This document shows, piece by piece, positions 1 to 9,140 of a stretch of DNA of 64,000 nt (position 1 is its first letter; the number at the start of each line of letters is the position of its first letter). Under the pieces are notes generated by a model, which did no database searches, was not told the origin of the DNA, and saw only the letters and a program-made list of their open reading frames with translations. A program made the translations under genes and the position numbers. Origin of the DNA: Ensifer sp. IC4062 (lineage in GTDB: Bacteria > Pseudomonadota > Alphaproteobacteria > Rhizobiales > Rhizobiaceae); the NCBI RefSeq assembly GCF_020193575.1, contig NZ_JADYVD010000001.1, positions 1-64,000 on the forward strand, in the 5' to 3' direction.

Positions 1-388
1 GAGCGACAAAACGAAGACGTTCCTCCATCACCGAACACTCTCTCCACGGCATCAACACCTCCGACCAAAGCCGAAAGTGTTACCCATGTGTCCGGTACGA
101 AACGTTACCTATGTCTCGGGTCGCTCATTCGCAGGCATCCTTATCCACACCCAGGCCGCGTTGATTTCCCGCGTTTTTGCTTTGTGGTCCCATCGCTTCC
201 TACCGCTCGCCGCCGAAACCTGGCAAAAAGCGGGTACGAATGCGGGTATCAAAAATGGAAAATGCGGGTATCAGCGGGGTGCGCCTGGTTGGAAATCTGA
301 ACAGGACGCCGTGCAGCCGAGTTCGAATAGAATGTCAAGCCGCTCGCTTGCGCTTTGTCGGATGTCTGATGAGACGCGAGTTGTAGCT
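1..388. other. Left-edge non-coding stretch, probable insertion-sequence boundary
   Basis: No convincing gene is seen between the window edge and the end of the siderophore-interacting protein gene. The short overlapping reading frames here have no family features. The first 75 bases read as the possible tail of an open frame entering from outside the window, followed at once by the paired 17-base repeats described separately, which is how the ends of IS21-like and similar insertion sequences are built. The remainder up to 388 shows nothing I recognise. The insertion-sequence reading is inference. Confidence 0.3.
79..120. repeat. Pair of 17-bp direct repeats, possible IS terminus
   Basis: GTTACCCATGTGTCCGG at 79-95 and GTTACCTATGTCTCGGG at 104-120 match at 14 of 17 positions and start 25 bases apart. 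Tandem copies of transposase-binding repeats near one end are typical of IS21-like elements. No transposase is visible inside the window, so the element, if real, lies to the left or is a remnant. Confidence 0.35.
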
Positions 389-1438
389 TCATTTCGCGTG
401 CCAGTAGGCGGCGACCGATTGCTCCTCTTTCGTGAATCCACGGTCGCGAAGGGTTGCCCGAACAGCCTTTGCCGTCCCGCTTTCGCTGGCCATCCAGACA
501 AATCTCTTCCGGGAAGGGTCTGGAAATTCCATGTTGGCAATGGCGCGCGCCAGGCCGTGACAGTCGCCGTCGCGATCGTCCCGATAAAGCCATGTGGTTT
601 CGACGGCCGCCCTGCTTGTGAAGAAGATCGTATCACTTGGGCTGCCAACCTCGATTATCACGGTCGCCGTCGCACGCTCGTCAAGGGACTCCAGAATTCG
701 CGATATTGCCGGCAGAGCAGTCTCATCTCCGGCAAGTAGATACCATGCCGCGTCACGGCATCCCCCACCACTCGGTCCCGCCGCACCGACGACGTCACCG
801 CGCCTTGCCCCCATCGCCCATCGGGAACCGGGACCTTCCGCGCTGTGAAGCACGAAATCGACGGCAATTGTGTGATTTTCGGGCTCGACAAAACGGACTG
901 TGTAGACCCGCCAGATCGGCGTGACTTCCGAGAATGACGATCCCTGTCGGCTTCCCCGGGACGCGTGCTCATCGGCAAGCTCTTGGAAATTGAAGAGGAT
1001 CCGCAGATGCATGTCGTCCAACGTCTCGAAGGCCCGAGCGTCGGCTGTCCTAAAACGGATGCGCCTCATTCTGGGCGTAAGGTCGACGATGTCGTCCACT
1101 GTCAGGACGGAGAAGCTGGGAGGCAGATGACGCTGAAGACAGCTTTCGCTCCACACGATGCGAATTGTTCCGAAGGCCCTCTCCTCTGCAACAGCGTCCT
1201 GAAGCCAGACTTTCGCGAAATACAAGCTTTCCAGATCGGTGGCGGCAATATCTATGTCGATGCAACCCTCCATCAGCCTCAGCATGCCTGAGACCGCAGG
1301 CAGATCGACCAACAAGCTGCCGCCAGACAAGCGGGCGTCGACATCGTGTTCGAGCAGGTGGACGTGCAGGCGCTCGAAAAGGCGCTCGGGCCTTTTCGCG
1401 ACGATTTTTGCCCGCAGCTTGTAAGGGAGTTCTCTCAT
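389..1438 (-). CDS. Siderophore-interacting protein with N-terminal DUF2218 domain (ferric-siderophore reductase-like)
   Basis: A 349-residue protein. Residues about 4-90 resemble DUF2218, a small domain often found with siderophore reductases. The rest matches the SIP/ViuB family: an FAD-binding ferredoxin-reductase-like barrel (LTPRMRRIRF, then RVYTVRF) and a C-terminal SIP half (YLLAGDETALPAISRILESL). Members use NAD(P)H and FAD to reduce siderophore-bound Fe(III) in the cytoplasm and so release iron. The ATG at 1438 overlaps the stop of the upstream acyltransferase gene as ATGA, which fixes the start better than an in-frame ATG further upstream. It is the third gene of an rhtA-led operon, so a role in rhizobactin iron release is the natural inference. 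The reductase activity itself is known only from the family. Confidence 0.85.
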   Translation of the reverse strand: MRELPYKLRAKIVAKRPERLFERLHVHLLEHDVDARLSGGSLLVDLPAVSGMLRLMEGCIDIDIAATDLESLYFAKVWLQDAVAEERAFGTIRIVWSESCLQRHLPPSFSVLTVDDIVDLTPRMRRIRFRTADARAFETLDDMHLRILFNFQELADEHASRGSRQGSSFSEVTPIWRVYTVRFVEPENHTIAVDFVLHSAEGPGSRWAMGARRGDVVGAAGPSGGGCRDAAWYLLAGDETALPAISRILESLDERATATVIIEVGSPSDTIFFTSRAAVETTWLYRDDRDGDCHGLARAIANMEFPDPSRKRFVWMASESGTAKAVRATLRDRGFTKEEQSVAAYWHAK

Positions 1439-2547
1439 GAACTTGCCTCGTCCGGCACGATGCGCGGGTGCCATAGCCGGTTCGAGAAGAAGTGCTGCCT
1501 GGAAATCGACATGATCGCCGCTCGCTTCGTCGGGAGGTCGACGCTTCGTATGTGAGCGAATCCCGAGCGTTGCAGATTGCGCAGCTGGCGGTGGTGCGCC
1601 GCACTCGGCTCTTGCACGATCCGCTCTGTGCGCGGGTCGTCGAGAAACATCAGGTGCAGAAGAGAAGGCAGCCAGGCCGTGAACCAGGGCTTTCCGCGAA
1701 AGGCTTCCTCGCCGACAATGACGTGGCAGCCTCGGTCGTAATCGCCGGCGCCGCAGAAGGGGCCGATCAAATCCTCTTTCGCCCAGTAGATCTCGAAATA
1801 GGAGAATGCCTGTTCATTGAAGCGGCCGATAAGCGGTATGACATGTGGGTCCGCGAGCATCCGCTCGAGATAGCCTCTGTGGGCGGATTCGCTTCCCGCT
1901 TCGTTCCAAAACTCATCGACCCTCGGATCGTTCATCCAGCGATGAACGTGAGGTAGGTCATCGACTGACGCGACGTGGAACGAAAGCATGCCGGAAAGCC
2001 ACGGTATGAACCGGGCGTAGACGCATCCGGCAGGCTTTGGCGGCCGCAGCGGATGCTCGCTCTTTCCGTCGAAGACGTCGCGCCTTGGGTAGGCGAAAGA
2101 CGGCGAGGTCATCCAGATCTCCGCCGTCTGCCAGAACATCTCCGCGAACACCGATGGCAGCACCCCCGAATTTGCGCTCTCGACCAGAAGGCCTCGCTGC
2201 CTCAACCCAGGCAAGAGCGGCTGCCAGCCGCCTCCCTTGAGCGCGACAGAGCGACGCTCGCGTTTCGTCGCAAACAGGTACTCGAACACGGCACACGCGA
2301 ACCTGGAACCCTCGGCAGCGTCCGCGGCGAGGTCGACAATACTGAGCGTGCCGTCCACAATCTCGAAGGCCGCCACATCGATCCCGCCGGTTGAGACCAT
2401 CAAGGTGGATCCGGCCCTAGACACGTCCACTGACCCGCCGGGATGAAGCGGAAAGGTCCGAAAGACGCCGGGTCGAAGGCGGGCGTCTCGGGGTTTACGT
2501 GTCATTTCGCGGGAGGAGCTACCCAGTCCTTGACGAAATTGGTCCAT
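1435..2547 (-). CDS. GNAT-type acyltransferase of siderophore biosynthesis (RhbD/IucB-like C-terminal domain)
   Basis: A 370-residue protein. Its C-terminal half (about 185-355) is the IucB/RhbD-type GNAT domain; EIYWAKEDLIGPF, DRGCHVIVGEEAFRGK and LMFLDDPRTERIVQEPS parallel [29 protein letters not shown] and [17 protein letters not shown] of RhbD in this window. The N-terminal half is a poorly conserved domain often seen in the longer siderophore acyltransferases. The ATG at 2547 shares its A with the rhtA stop (TGATG), so translation is coupled; a TTG one codon upstream is the alternative. Rhizobactin 1021 carries one acetyl and one (E)-2-decenoyl group, so two acyltransferases would make sense; that this one transfers the fatty acyl chain is inference. 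Confidence 0.75.
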   Translation of the reverse strand: MDQFRQGLGSSSREMTRKPRDARLRPGVFRTFPLHPGGSVDVSRAGSTLMVSTGGIDVAAFEIVDGTLSIVDLAADAAEGSRFACAVFEYLFATKRERRSVALKGGGWQPLLPGLRQRGLLVESANSGVLPSVFAEMFWQTAEIWMTSPSFAYPRRDVFDGKSEHPLRPPKPAGCVYARFIPWLSGMLSFHVASVDDLPHVHRWMNDPRVDEFWNEAGSESAHRGYLERMLADPHVIPLIGRFNEQAFSYFEIYWAKEDLIGPFCGAGDYDRGCHVIVGEEAFRGKPWFTAWLPSLLHLMFLDDPRTERIVQEPSAAHHRQLRNLQRSGFAHIRSVDLPTKRAAIMSISRQHFFSNRLWHPRIVPDEASS

Positions 2548-4793
2548 CAAAAGACCTTCGTCAGCGAGATTGCGAATGTGCGTCCGCGGCCCTTGTAGTC
2601 GAATATCGATTCGTCGGCCAATCCGCCGTAAAGGGCTTTGGCGCGCGAGCCCCAGACCGTCGTGTAATCTGTGTCGAAGACGTTGTGGATGCCGAAATTC
2701 AGCGTCGTGTCAGTATTGGCGAAGGTGTAGCCACCGGTCAGATCGAACAGCGTGTAGTCATCGATCGTGAAGTCATCGGCGTCGGTGAGTTCGAAGACAT
2801 GCTGGCCGGAAAATTTCAGGCTGAGGGCGTCATTGGTCCAGCCGACATAGCCGCCGAGCTTCGAGACGCTTGCGCTGCCGATCGAATCCTTTTCCCAGCC
2901 GTCGTCACCCTTGACCTCGGTTCTCACCCAGTGGCCCAGGATTCCCACATCGAAGCCGTGGTCGAGCTTCACGCCCGCCTTTCCTTCGACGCCGTAGACG
3001 CGTCTCTCCTGATCGACGACTTCGACGGCAAGCGTCGTGCGATCAAGATTGATGGAGCGATCGGAAAACGAGTAATAGGCCGCGGTTTCGAGATTGTAAG
3101 TGCCATCGTCAAGGCGATAGCCGACTTCGACCGAGTTGGTCTTGATCGCCTCGAGCGCGGAGTCGCCGACATTCACGCTGTCGATGAGCGTATAGTGCCC
3201 GCCCACCAGAGAATAGCGGCCAATGCCGTAGTATTTGGCCGGATCCGGCAGTTCGAAGCCCTGGCTGAAATTGGCGTATACCTGCTGCGTGTCGGTCAAT
3301 TGATAGGCCGCGCCAGCGGTGAACAATGTTGCGTCGTAATCGACTTCACCGCCCGGTATGGCATCGGCCGAGGTCGCTCTCCCCTGAAGGATGGCGACCT
3401 GCTGCGCCGCGCCGACGAAATCGGACACTTCGGTTTTGACGAATTGGTAGCGGACGCCGCCGTTCAGCGTCAGCCGGTCGGTGGCCTCGTAGGAGGCCTC
3501 CGCGAATCCGGCAATGGTCGTGACATCGATAGCCGGATAGAGACCGGTGATGCCGATCGTGTCGAAATGCAGCCCCCCGGTTTGCGCGGCGGTCAGCATA
3601 TCGAAAACATTCTGACGCGATTTGAAGGAATCGCGGTCGGCATCGATACCGTAGGTTATCTTCAACTGATCGGTAGGCTCGGCAACCAGCGCGGCCTTGA
3701 TGCTGTAATAATCCGTATCCTGCGAGCTGCCCGCGAAATAGGTGCCGGTTTCGACATTGCCGCTGGCGGGGAAGGGGTTGAACTTGATTTTCTCGGTTCT
3801 GTAGGACCCCTGCAACAATAGCTGCTGACCGAGGACGTCGTCATCGGTGTAGGTGACGTTGAACATCGAACGGCGGGTCTGCGGGTTGAAGTCGGACTCG
3901 TAGCCGCTTCGCGTTTCAAACAGGCTCGGATCGGCAAGCGCAGCAAAGAAGGGGCCATAATAAAGGCCGTAGTCCGAATCCTGCTTGCTGTCGAAATATT
4001 GCCCGGAGAATTCAAGGCGGCGGCCGTCGTCAATCTGGTAACCGATCGATCCCATCACGTCGATGCGCTCATTGAAGGCAGTCGAGGTCTGCGTGATGTC
4101 GGGGATCAGCACCGTGCCGCTACCGTCATAGAAAGCGCCGGTCTTGTTGCCGGCGATCGAGAAGCGCGCATCCCAGTTGTCGCTGTTATAGGTGACGGCG
4201 CCCGCAGCATTACGGTCGAAATCCTGGCTGCCCGCAAAACCACTACCCATGCCGCCGGTGACTTCCGCGTGAAGCCCGGGTTCCGCGTCCTTGCCCTTCT
4301 TCGTGATGATGTTGATGATGCCGCCGGTGGCGTTGCCGCCGTAGATCGCGGTCGCTCCCGACAGGACCTCCACGCGCTCGATATTGAAGGGATCGATCGC
4401 ATCGAACTGGCGGCTGAGCGAACGTGCCGAATTCATCGACACACCGTCGATGAGGATGAGCGGCGGCCGGCCGCGCAAGTTTTGCCCGAAGGACGTGCGC
4501 GCGCCCTCGCTCGCGGGATCGAAGCTCGGGATGTTTTCACCCAGGATCTGCTGCAGTGTCTTGCCCGACCGGGCCTCGGCCTGGATCTCAACCGACTCGA
4601 CGACGTAGATGGTTCTGGGGATTTCCGAAATCTGCTGCGCGGATCGACTACCCGTCACGACGATCGCTTCCAAGTTGGTGGCAGCGTCGGATTGATCCAC
4701 GGCACCTCCCTCCTGGGCAGGCGCACTCGTGCCGACAACCATTGCCACGGCGAAGACGCAAAGGCCAACGCCGCCATTTTCATTCTTATTCAT
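2547..4793 (-). CDS. rhtA: TonB-dependent outer-membrane receptor for ferric rhizobactin
   Basis: A 748-residue outer-membrane receptor. It has an N-terminal signal sequence (MNKNENGGVGLCVFAVAMVV, cleavage expected after the alanine-rich APAQ), a TonB-box-like segment (LEAIVVTGSR), a plug domain with ILIDGVSMNS and VEVLSGATAIYGGNATGGIINI, and a 22-strand-type beta-barrel ending in the aromatic-containing ISLTKVF (terminal Phe). It imports the iron-loaded siderophore into the periplasm using TonB energy. The start at ATG 4793 was preferred to an upstream in-frame start because a signal peptide follows directly. It is divergent from rhrA, as in the rhizobactin regulon of Sinorhizobium meliloti, and is followed without a gap by two coupled siderophore genes. 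The conserved block at 4847-4933 is its likely promoter and operator. Confidence 0.92.
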   Translation of the reverse strand: MNKNENGGVGLCVFAVAMVVGTSAPAQEGGAVDQSDAATNLEAIVVTGSRSAQQISEIPRTIYVVESVEIQAEARSGKTLQQILGENIPSFDPASEGARTSFGQNLRGRPPLILIDGVSMNSARSLSRQFDAIDPFNIERVEVLSGATAIYGGNATGGIINIITKKGKDAEPGLHAEVTGGMGSGFAGSQDFDRNAAGAVTYNSDNWDARFSIAGNKTGAFYDGSGTVLIPDITQTSTAFNERIDVMGSIGYQIDDGRRLEFSGQYFDSKQDSDYGLYYGPFFAALADPSLFETRSGYESDFNPQTRRSMFNVTYTDDDVLGQQLLLQGSYRTEKIKFNPFPASGNVETGTYFAGSSQDTDYYSIKAALVAEPTDQLKITYGIDADRDSFKSRQNVFDMLTAAQTGGLHFDTIGITGLYPAIDVTTIAGFAEASYEATDRLTLNGGVRYQFVKTEVSDFVGAAQQVAILQGRATSADAIPGGEVDYDATLFTAGAAYQLTDTQQVYANFSQGFELPDPAKYYGIGRYSLVGGHYTLIDSVNVGDSALEAIKTNSVEVGYRLDDGTYNLETAAYYSFSDRSINLDRTTLAVEVVDQERRVYGVEGKAGVKLDHGFDVGILGHWVRTEVKGDDGWEKDSIGSASVSKLGGYVGWTNDALSLKFSGQHVFELTDADDFTIDDYTLFDLTGGYTFANTDTTLNFGIHNVFDTDYTTVWGSRAKALYGGLADESIFDYKGRGRTFAISLTKVF

Positions 4794-4846
4794 AACGCCC
4801 CCTGCGCGCAGACAACCAGTGCCGCCGCGGACAGCGGACAATCTGC

Positions 4847-4933
4847 AAATACAAGACTATTTAAGTCATGTTTTATGGGCTATGGGTGTTCGCCGCTTGG
4901 ATAATGGCGAACCTCATTTGGACGGATGCGAAC
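4847..4933 (-). promoter_or_regulatory. rhtA promoter/operator block, candidate RhrA site
   Basis: This block is repeated with high similarity upstream of rhtX (15698-15783). Shared pieces, in + strand order, are TCATGTTTTATGGG (4866-4879; 13 of 14 match), GCTTGGATA (4895-4903), and two GCGAAC hexamers at 4907 and 4928, exactly 21 bases apart, i.e. two helical turns in direct orientation, as expected for an AraC-family dimer. An AT-rich stretch at 4847-4865 next to rhtA probably holds the core promoter on the minus strand. Operator function is inferred from conservation and position. Confidence 0.7.
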
Positions 4934-4958
4934 GTCAACAGGAAAGGCTGGCCACGAC

Positions 4959-5906
4959 ATGGAGATAATCCGACCGCTGAAATTCGGGACGCTTTCTCTG
5001 ACTGATCGCGAAAGCAGACTCGTTTGCAGGAGCATTCTTGTCGATATGCTCGGGGAAGCGACAATTGCCACGGAAGAGGGCGACCTGGCCGGCGTCACCG
5101 GATTGTTCTGGAGATATGTCTCTCTTTCGCTGGCCACGGTCTACTTCCCCAAAACGCCGCTTCGGATGGTGGCAAGCGGGATCAGGGATGCCGGCATTGT
5201 CATCGTGCGCGCAATGGACGGCCCGCTCATCGTCCATCATCGCCGCAAGAAGGTGGAGGCGGGGAGGGCAGACGTCCTCTTTCTTCCCGCGGACGCATCT
5301 AGCGAATTCATGCTGCCAGAAGGCGGGCGCTTCGACTGCGCGCACCTTCCCGCCTATGCCGTTGCCTCCGTGCGCGCTCTTTTAAGGCCCGTGATGATGC
5401 AACCGCTTGCACCCGATTGTTTGCCGCTGCAACTACTGACGAATTACGCCGGTTATCTTCTGAGACAGGAATATCAGAGCGAGGAACATGCCGGCATGAT
5501 GGTCGCTCATTTTTACGATCTTCTGCCGGTGCTCGCGCAGCATGTTGGCAACAGGACGCCGCAAGAGACGCCACAGAATCGCATGGCCTCCATCAAGAGA
5601 CTGATCGAACAGAATCTCGGGATGGGCTCCTTCTCAATCACGGACGTAGCTGAGGCCGAGGGCATCACGCCGCGCGCAATCCAGAAATTCTTCAGCCGGG
5701 AGGGAACGACTTTCTCGCGCTATTTGCTCGGGCGGCGGCTTGCGCTCGCGAAGGGCCTCATATTGGCGGAAGGCAGCTCCAGCTCGATCAGCCAGATCGC
5801 CTATAATGTAGGATTTAACGATCTTTCCTACTTCAACCGAACCTTCAGAAGCCGCTACGGCGTGCGCCCGTCTGATCTGCGCCGGCTCGCCGCGACGGCC
5901 GCCTGA
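4959..5906 (+). CDS. rhrA: AraC-family transcriptional activator of the rhizobactin genes
   Basis: A 315-residue regulator. Residues about 210-310 form the AraC-type double helix-turn-helix (ITDVAEAEGITPRAIQKFF, then ISQIAYNVGFNDLSYFNRTF with the usual YGVRPSDLRR ending); the N-terminal 200 residues are a typical cupin-like sensing region. RhrA is known to activate rhbABCDEF and rhtA under iron limitation in Sinorhizobium meliloti. An in-frame ATG at 4926 lies inside the putative operator; the ATG at 4959, preceded by AGGAAAGG, is a better start. The gene is divergent from rhtA and convergent with rhbF, with a strong shared terminator between. Confidence 0.9.
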   Translation: MEIIRPLKFGTLSLTDRESRLVCRSILVDMLGEATIATEEGDLAGVTGLFWRYVSLSLATVYFPKTPLRMVASGIRDAGIVIVRAMDGPLIVHHRRKKVEAGRADVLFLPADASSEFMLPEGGRFDCAHLPAYAVASVRALLRPVMMQPLAPDCLPLQLLTNYAGYLLRQEYQSEEHAGMMVAHFYDLLPVLAQHVGNRTPQETPQNRMASIKRLIEQNLGMGSFSITDVAEAEGITPRAIQKFFSREGTTFSRYLLGRRLALAKGLILAEGSSSSISQIAYNVGFNDLSYFNRTFRSRYGVRPSDLRRLAATAA

Positions 5907-5925
5907 TGACCGGGGCATCCAGCGC

Positions 5926-5953
5926 AAAGGGCCGCCCCCGAGGGCGGCCCTTT
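5926..5953. terminator. Bidirectional stem-loop terminator between rhrA and rhbF
   Basis: AAAGGGCCGCCC (5926-5937) pairs perfectly with GGGCGGCCCTTT (5942-5953) around a four-base loop. With A and T runs on the two sides it can end transcription of rhrA and of the convergent rhb operon. Confidence 0.85.
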
Positions 5954-5980
5954 GTATCCTCCTGGCAACTTGGCGCGCGA

Positions 5981-7786
5981 CTACGCCGCGTTGCTGCGCT
6001 TGTCGGAAGCGACCAGTGGGTTGTCCACCATGCCCTGAAAGTCCGGAACCGGACGTTCGTCGTCGTCGGCATAGCCGTGCGTGAAAAGGCGAACCCGGTT
6101 GAGGCAAAGGCGCGGATATTCGTCGCCGAAGAGATCAAAGGTTGCGAAACGGGATGTCATGTCGGGAAAGCGCTTCTGATATCTGAGCACGCTGTCGCGC
6201 ACTAAGGCCCAGAAGGCCTCTTCGGAGAGGCCGGAGCGCTGGTCGAGCAGGACCGACATGTAGCGGAAGACGCAAATGAAGAGCGTGGTCTGAATGAAGT
6301 GGATCAGGAAGTCCGCGGGCAGGCACAGGAGAACGGCCCGAACCTCCTCCGGCATGCTGGCGCTTTCGGGGAACTCCTGATCGCAGACGATGACGTCGTC
6401 GATGAAATCGCGCAGCGCCAGGCGCTCCGGGCGTCCGTCCTTCATGATGAGTGTCGCGTTCTGGCCGTGCGCCGAAAAGGCGAGGCCATGCTTCGCGAGA
6501 AGGTGGTAGACCGGCGGGATGACGACGTCGAAGAAGCATGCCATCCATTCGGATACCGTGATGCCCGCCTTCTCGGCCAGTGCCTGGACCACCGGCTTAC
6601 CGTCTGTACCGGCATGCAGGAGCCCCGCAAGCGGCACGCCGGTCTCGCGCGGTTTTAAATGCCGGGCGAGGCTGTCGCGCCACAGGCAACCAAGCATTTC
6701 GTTGAACTGATAGGGCGCGCCGTCGATCCGGGAGAATTGCGGGTGGACGTAGTGCATTCCGGCGCGCTCGCCGAGCAGGACGAGACCGCACTCTTCGGAG
6801 AGGAACCGGTCGTTGGCAAGCAGTCGGTCGAGCCACGTCGTGAGTGGTGCGGCCGTCAGCGCCCGCTTTCCGGGAATGCCCCGGTAGACGGCCGTGTTCA
6901 AAATGGTCATGCACAGTTTCAGGGTCGATTTCTCCGGATGGGAGATATTCGACAGCGTGCGCACCGATTGCTGCGGCAGGTAGAGATCGTCACCCGCGCC
7001 GAGCAGCACGATGTGTCCCGCGGCAATATCGGCGGCGAAATGCGGCACGATCATATGGTCCCACTGCCAGGGGTGGACCGGCATCATGTAATGCGTCCCG
7101 GTGGAGCCGCCTCGCTCGGAGAGCCCTGCACAAAAGGAATCGTAGCGCATCGCGCCGACGGCCTCTCGGACGAGGCCCTCGTTCGTCAGCGGCTCTTCCG
7201 CGACGAAGGTGGCGCGTTCCTTGCTGACCGCGAGCCAAAGCACTTCGGTCGGCGTCCGGTTTTCCGGCGTGAAGGCAAGGTAATCGGAATAGCCGAGGCC
7301 GATGCGCCCCTTGCTCACCGTGACCCACGGATGGCCGGTGGTCTCGCCTTCCATGCGAATGTCGTCGAGTTCCGCAAGCTCCGCGCCGGTCTTCGATGCC
7401 CGCGCGGCGATATGCGCATCGGCGACGAGCGTGTTGCCGAGTTCCTTGATGAAATGCGCCACCGTCATCGGCTTGACTCCGAGTTTCGGCAGCACCTCGC
7501 CGCAGAAGGCAAGCGGATCATCGAGGGGAATATCAGCAGCGCCATCGCTCTTCACAATGCTCTCGGGCTCGACCGAAAGGTTGTCGAACACATAGCGCTT
7601 GGCTTTGAAGCGGTAGGCAGCCTCGCCGATATCGATACGATAGTAGCCCGGCCTTTCCTGATGAACGTCGAAGACGCGTTCATAGGCGAACTCCTCGATG
7701 ACCTTTGCGAGAAGACGCCGGGAGACCTGTTGCCAGAGCTCCCTGGAAAAGGCGCCGGGAAGAAGCGGATCATGACGCGTGGGCAT
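5981..7786 (-). CDS. rhbF: IucA/IucC-family siderophore synthetase, rhizobactin
   Basis: A 601-residue NIS (NRPS-independent siderophore) synthetase. Family motifs are HPWQWDHMIVPHF, the ATP-site region QQSVRTLSN followed by STLKLCMTILNTAVYRG, HGQNATLIMKDGRPERLALRDF, and a C-terminal FhuF-like segment. These enzymes adenylate a citrate carboxylate and condense it with an amine or hydroxamate. In rhizobactin synthesis RhbC and RhbF attach the two acylated hydroxy-diaminopropane arms to citrate. The ATG at 7786 has a good ribosome site (CAGGAG) and overlaps the end of rhbE by 17 bases. It is the last gene of the operon and ends just before the 5926-5953 terminator. Confidence 0.92.
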   Translation of the reverse strand: MPTRHDPLLPGAFSRELWQQVSRRLLAKVIEEFAYERVFDVHQERPGYYRIDIGEAAYRFKAKRYVFDNLSVEPESIVKSDGAADIPLDDPLAFCGEVLPKLGVKPMTVAHFIKELGNTLVADAHIAARASKTGAELAELDDIRMEGETTGHPWVTVSKGRIGLGYSDYLAFTPENRTPTEVLWLAVSKERATFVAEEPLTNEGLVREAVGAMRYDSFCAGLSERGGSTGTHYMMPVHPWQWDHMIVPHFAADIAAGHIVLLGAGDDLYLPQQSVRTLSNISHPEKSTLKLCMTILNTAVYRGIPGKRALTAAPLTTWLDRLLANDRFLSEECGLVLLGERAGMHYVHPQFSRIDGAPYQFNEMLGCLWRDSLARHLKPRETGVPLAGLLHAGTDGKPVVQALAEKAGITVSEWMACFFDVVIPPVYHLLAKHGLAFSAHGQNATLIMKDGRPERLALRDFIDDVIVCDQEFPESASMPEEVRAVLLCLPADFLIHFIQTTLFICVFRYMSVLLDQRSGLSEEAFWALVRDSVLRYQKRFPDMTSRFATFDLFGDEYPRLCLNRVRLFTHGYADDDERPVPDFQGMVDNPLVASDKRSNAA

Positions 7787-9140
7787 AGAAATCTCCTGAA
7801 ATCGAGGACGGGCTCGTCTGGCCGGAAGGCAGGCCGAATGTCTGGAAGGAGGCCGGTGCGCTGACCCGGTAGTGCTCGCAGCCGAGAAGCTGGTTGACGA
7901 TGACGGCGTTGCGGAAGGCGCCAAGGCCGAGATCCGGCGCGCCAACGCCGTGATGGAAGGTTTCGGCGTTCTGGACGAAGACATTGCCCTTGCCGCCGTC
8001 GCTGCGGCGGGCGCGGAAGTCCTCGCCGATGATCAGGTCGCCGCGTTCGCAGGTTTCAAGGACGCTTCCCTTGAGATTGCCGAGCCATTCCGGCCAGGCA
8101 TGCCGGTAGCCCGTCGCGGCGACGATCGCATCCGTGTCGACGGTTGCCCTCTCGTCCAGATAGTTATGGCGGATGCCGATGCGGAATGCCCCGGACGGTC
8201 CTGCGCTCTCCAGCGTCTCGACCTCGCAATTGGAAAAGAGCGAGAGGCCGGGGTCGCGCCCGCCGACCGAGCGTTCGTACATGAGATCGAAGATTTCGCC
8301 GATGGTCGAAAAGCTGATGCCCTTGTAGAGCAGGCCCTGGTCGGCGACGATCGCGCGGCGCTTCGCTGGTGCGATCTGATGGAAATGGCGCATGTAGTCG
8401 GGCGTGAAATATTCGAGCCCGAGCTTGGAATACTCCATCGGGAAGAAGCCGGCCGAGCGGGTGATCCACTGGATTGACGCACCGGCTGCGACCATCTCGG
8501 GCGTCAGATCATTATAAAGCGCAAGAACGCACTCGGCGGCACTTTGCCCGGAGCCGACAACCGTTATGCGACGGCGTTTCGAAAGTTCCCCACGGCGCTT
8601 GCCGAACTCACTGGAATGCAGGAGGGGTGCCGTCGTCTTGATCCGCGCCCATTGCGGCAGGAAAGGCGCCGTGCCGACGCCGATTGCGATGTTGCGGCTT
8701 CGATAGCGCTGTCTTGCGCCCGTGGCGGCCCGGCTTTCGACCACGAAGCTGTCCGATGCTGGCTCGTGGGTGACGTCGACCACGTCCTCGCCGAAGCGGC
8801 ATGCGGGCAGCTGCTGCGAGGCCCAGCGGCAATAGTGATCGTACTCCTGCCGTGGGATCATGAAATTCTCGTAGAAGTAGAACTTGTACAAGCGATCATG
8901 CGCGGCAAGGTAATTGAGGAAACTCAAGGGGTGCGTCGGATCCGCCATGGTGACGAGGTCGGCCAGAAAGGGGACCTGCAGCGTCGTTCCCGGAAGAAGG
9001 AGCCCTTCGTGCCAGCGAAATGCCGGCTTGCGCTCGAAGAAGACGTTCGAGAGATTCTTGTGAGAAGAGAGAAGGGCGGCGAGGCCGAGATTGAACGGCC
9101 CGATGCCGATCCCCGCCAGATCGAAATCCGTCATGATCAT
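7770..9140 (-). CDS. rhbE: Flavin-dependent amine N-monooxygenase (IucD/SidA/PvdA type), rhizobactin
   Basis: A 456-residue class-B flavin monooxygenase. The N-terminal FAD site is [15 protein letters not shown], the NADPH site [15 protein letters not shown], and the C-terminal [12 protein letters not shown] matches the conserved D(x)xxxATGY element of N-hydroxylating monooxygenases. It is expected to hydroxylate the amine of 1,3-diaminopropane to give the hydroxamate precursor. The ATG at 9140 overlaps the rhbD stop as ATGA, which decides this start over the longer open frame that runs through rhbD. It sits between the acetyltransferase and the second synthetase of the operon. Confidence 0.92.
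   Translation of the reverse strand: MIMTDFDLAGIGIGPFNLGLAALLSSHKNLSNVFFERKPAFRWHEGLLLPGTTLQVPFLADLVTMADPTHPLSFLNYLAAHDRLYKFYFYENFMIPRQEYDHYCRWASQQLPACRFGEDVVDVTHEPASDSFVVESRAATGARQRYRSRNIAIGVGTAPFLPQWARIKTTAPLLHSSEFGKRRGELSKRRRITVVGSGQSAAECVLALYNDLTPEMVAAGASIQWITRSAGFFPMEYSKLGLEYFTPDYMRHFHQIAPAKRRAIVADQGLLYKGISFSTIGEIFDLMYERSVGGRDPGLSLFSNCEVETLESAGPSGAFRIGIRHNYLDERATVDTDAIVAATGYRHAWPEWLGNLKGSVLETCERGDLIIGEDFRARRSDGGKGNVFVQNAETFHHGVGAPDLGLGAFRNAVIVNQLLGCEHYRVSAPASFQTFGLPSGQTSPSSISGDFYAHAS

Noticed and set aside
2499..3821. 440-codon open frame on the plus strand
   Set aside because: Antisense to rhtA, which is certain from its TonB-receptor features. No ribosome site or family.
4840..4890. 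RirA/Irr-type iron box upstream of rhtA
   Set aside because: No TGA-N9-TCA or similar iron-box pattern could be found that is also present before rhtX.
6659..7864. 401-codon open frame on the plus strand
   Set aside because: Antisense to rhbF; low-complexity product without motifs.
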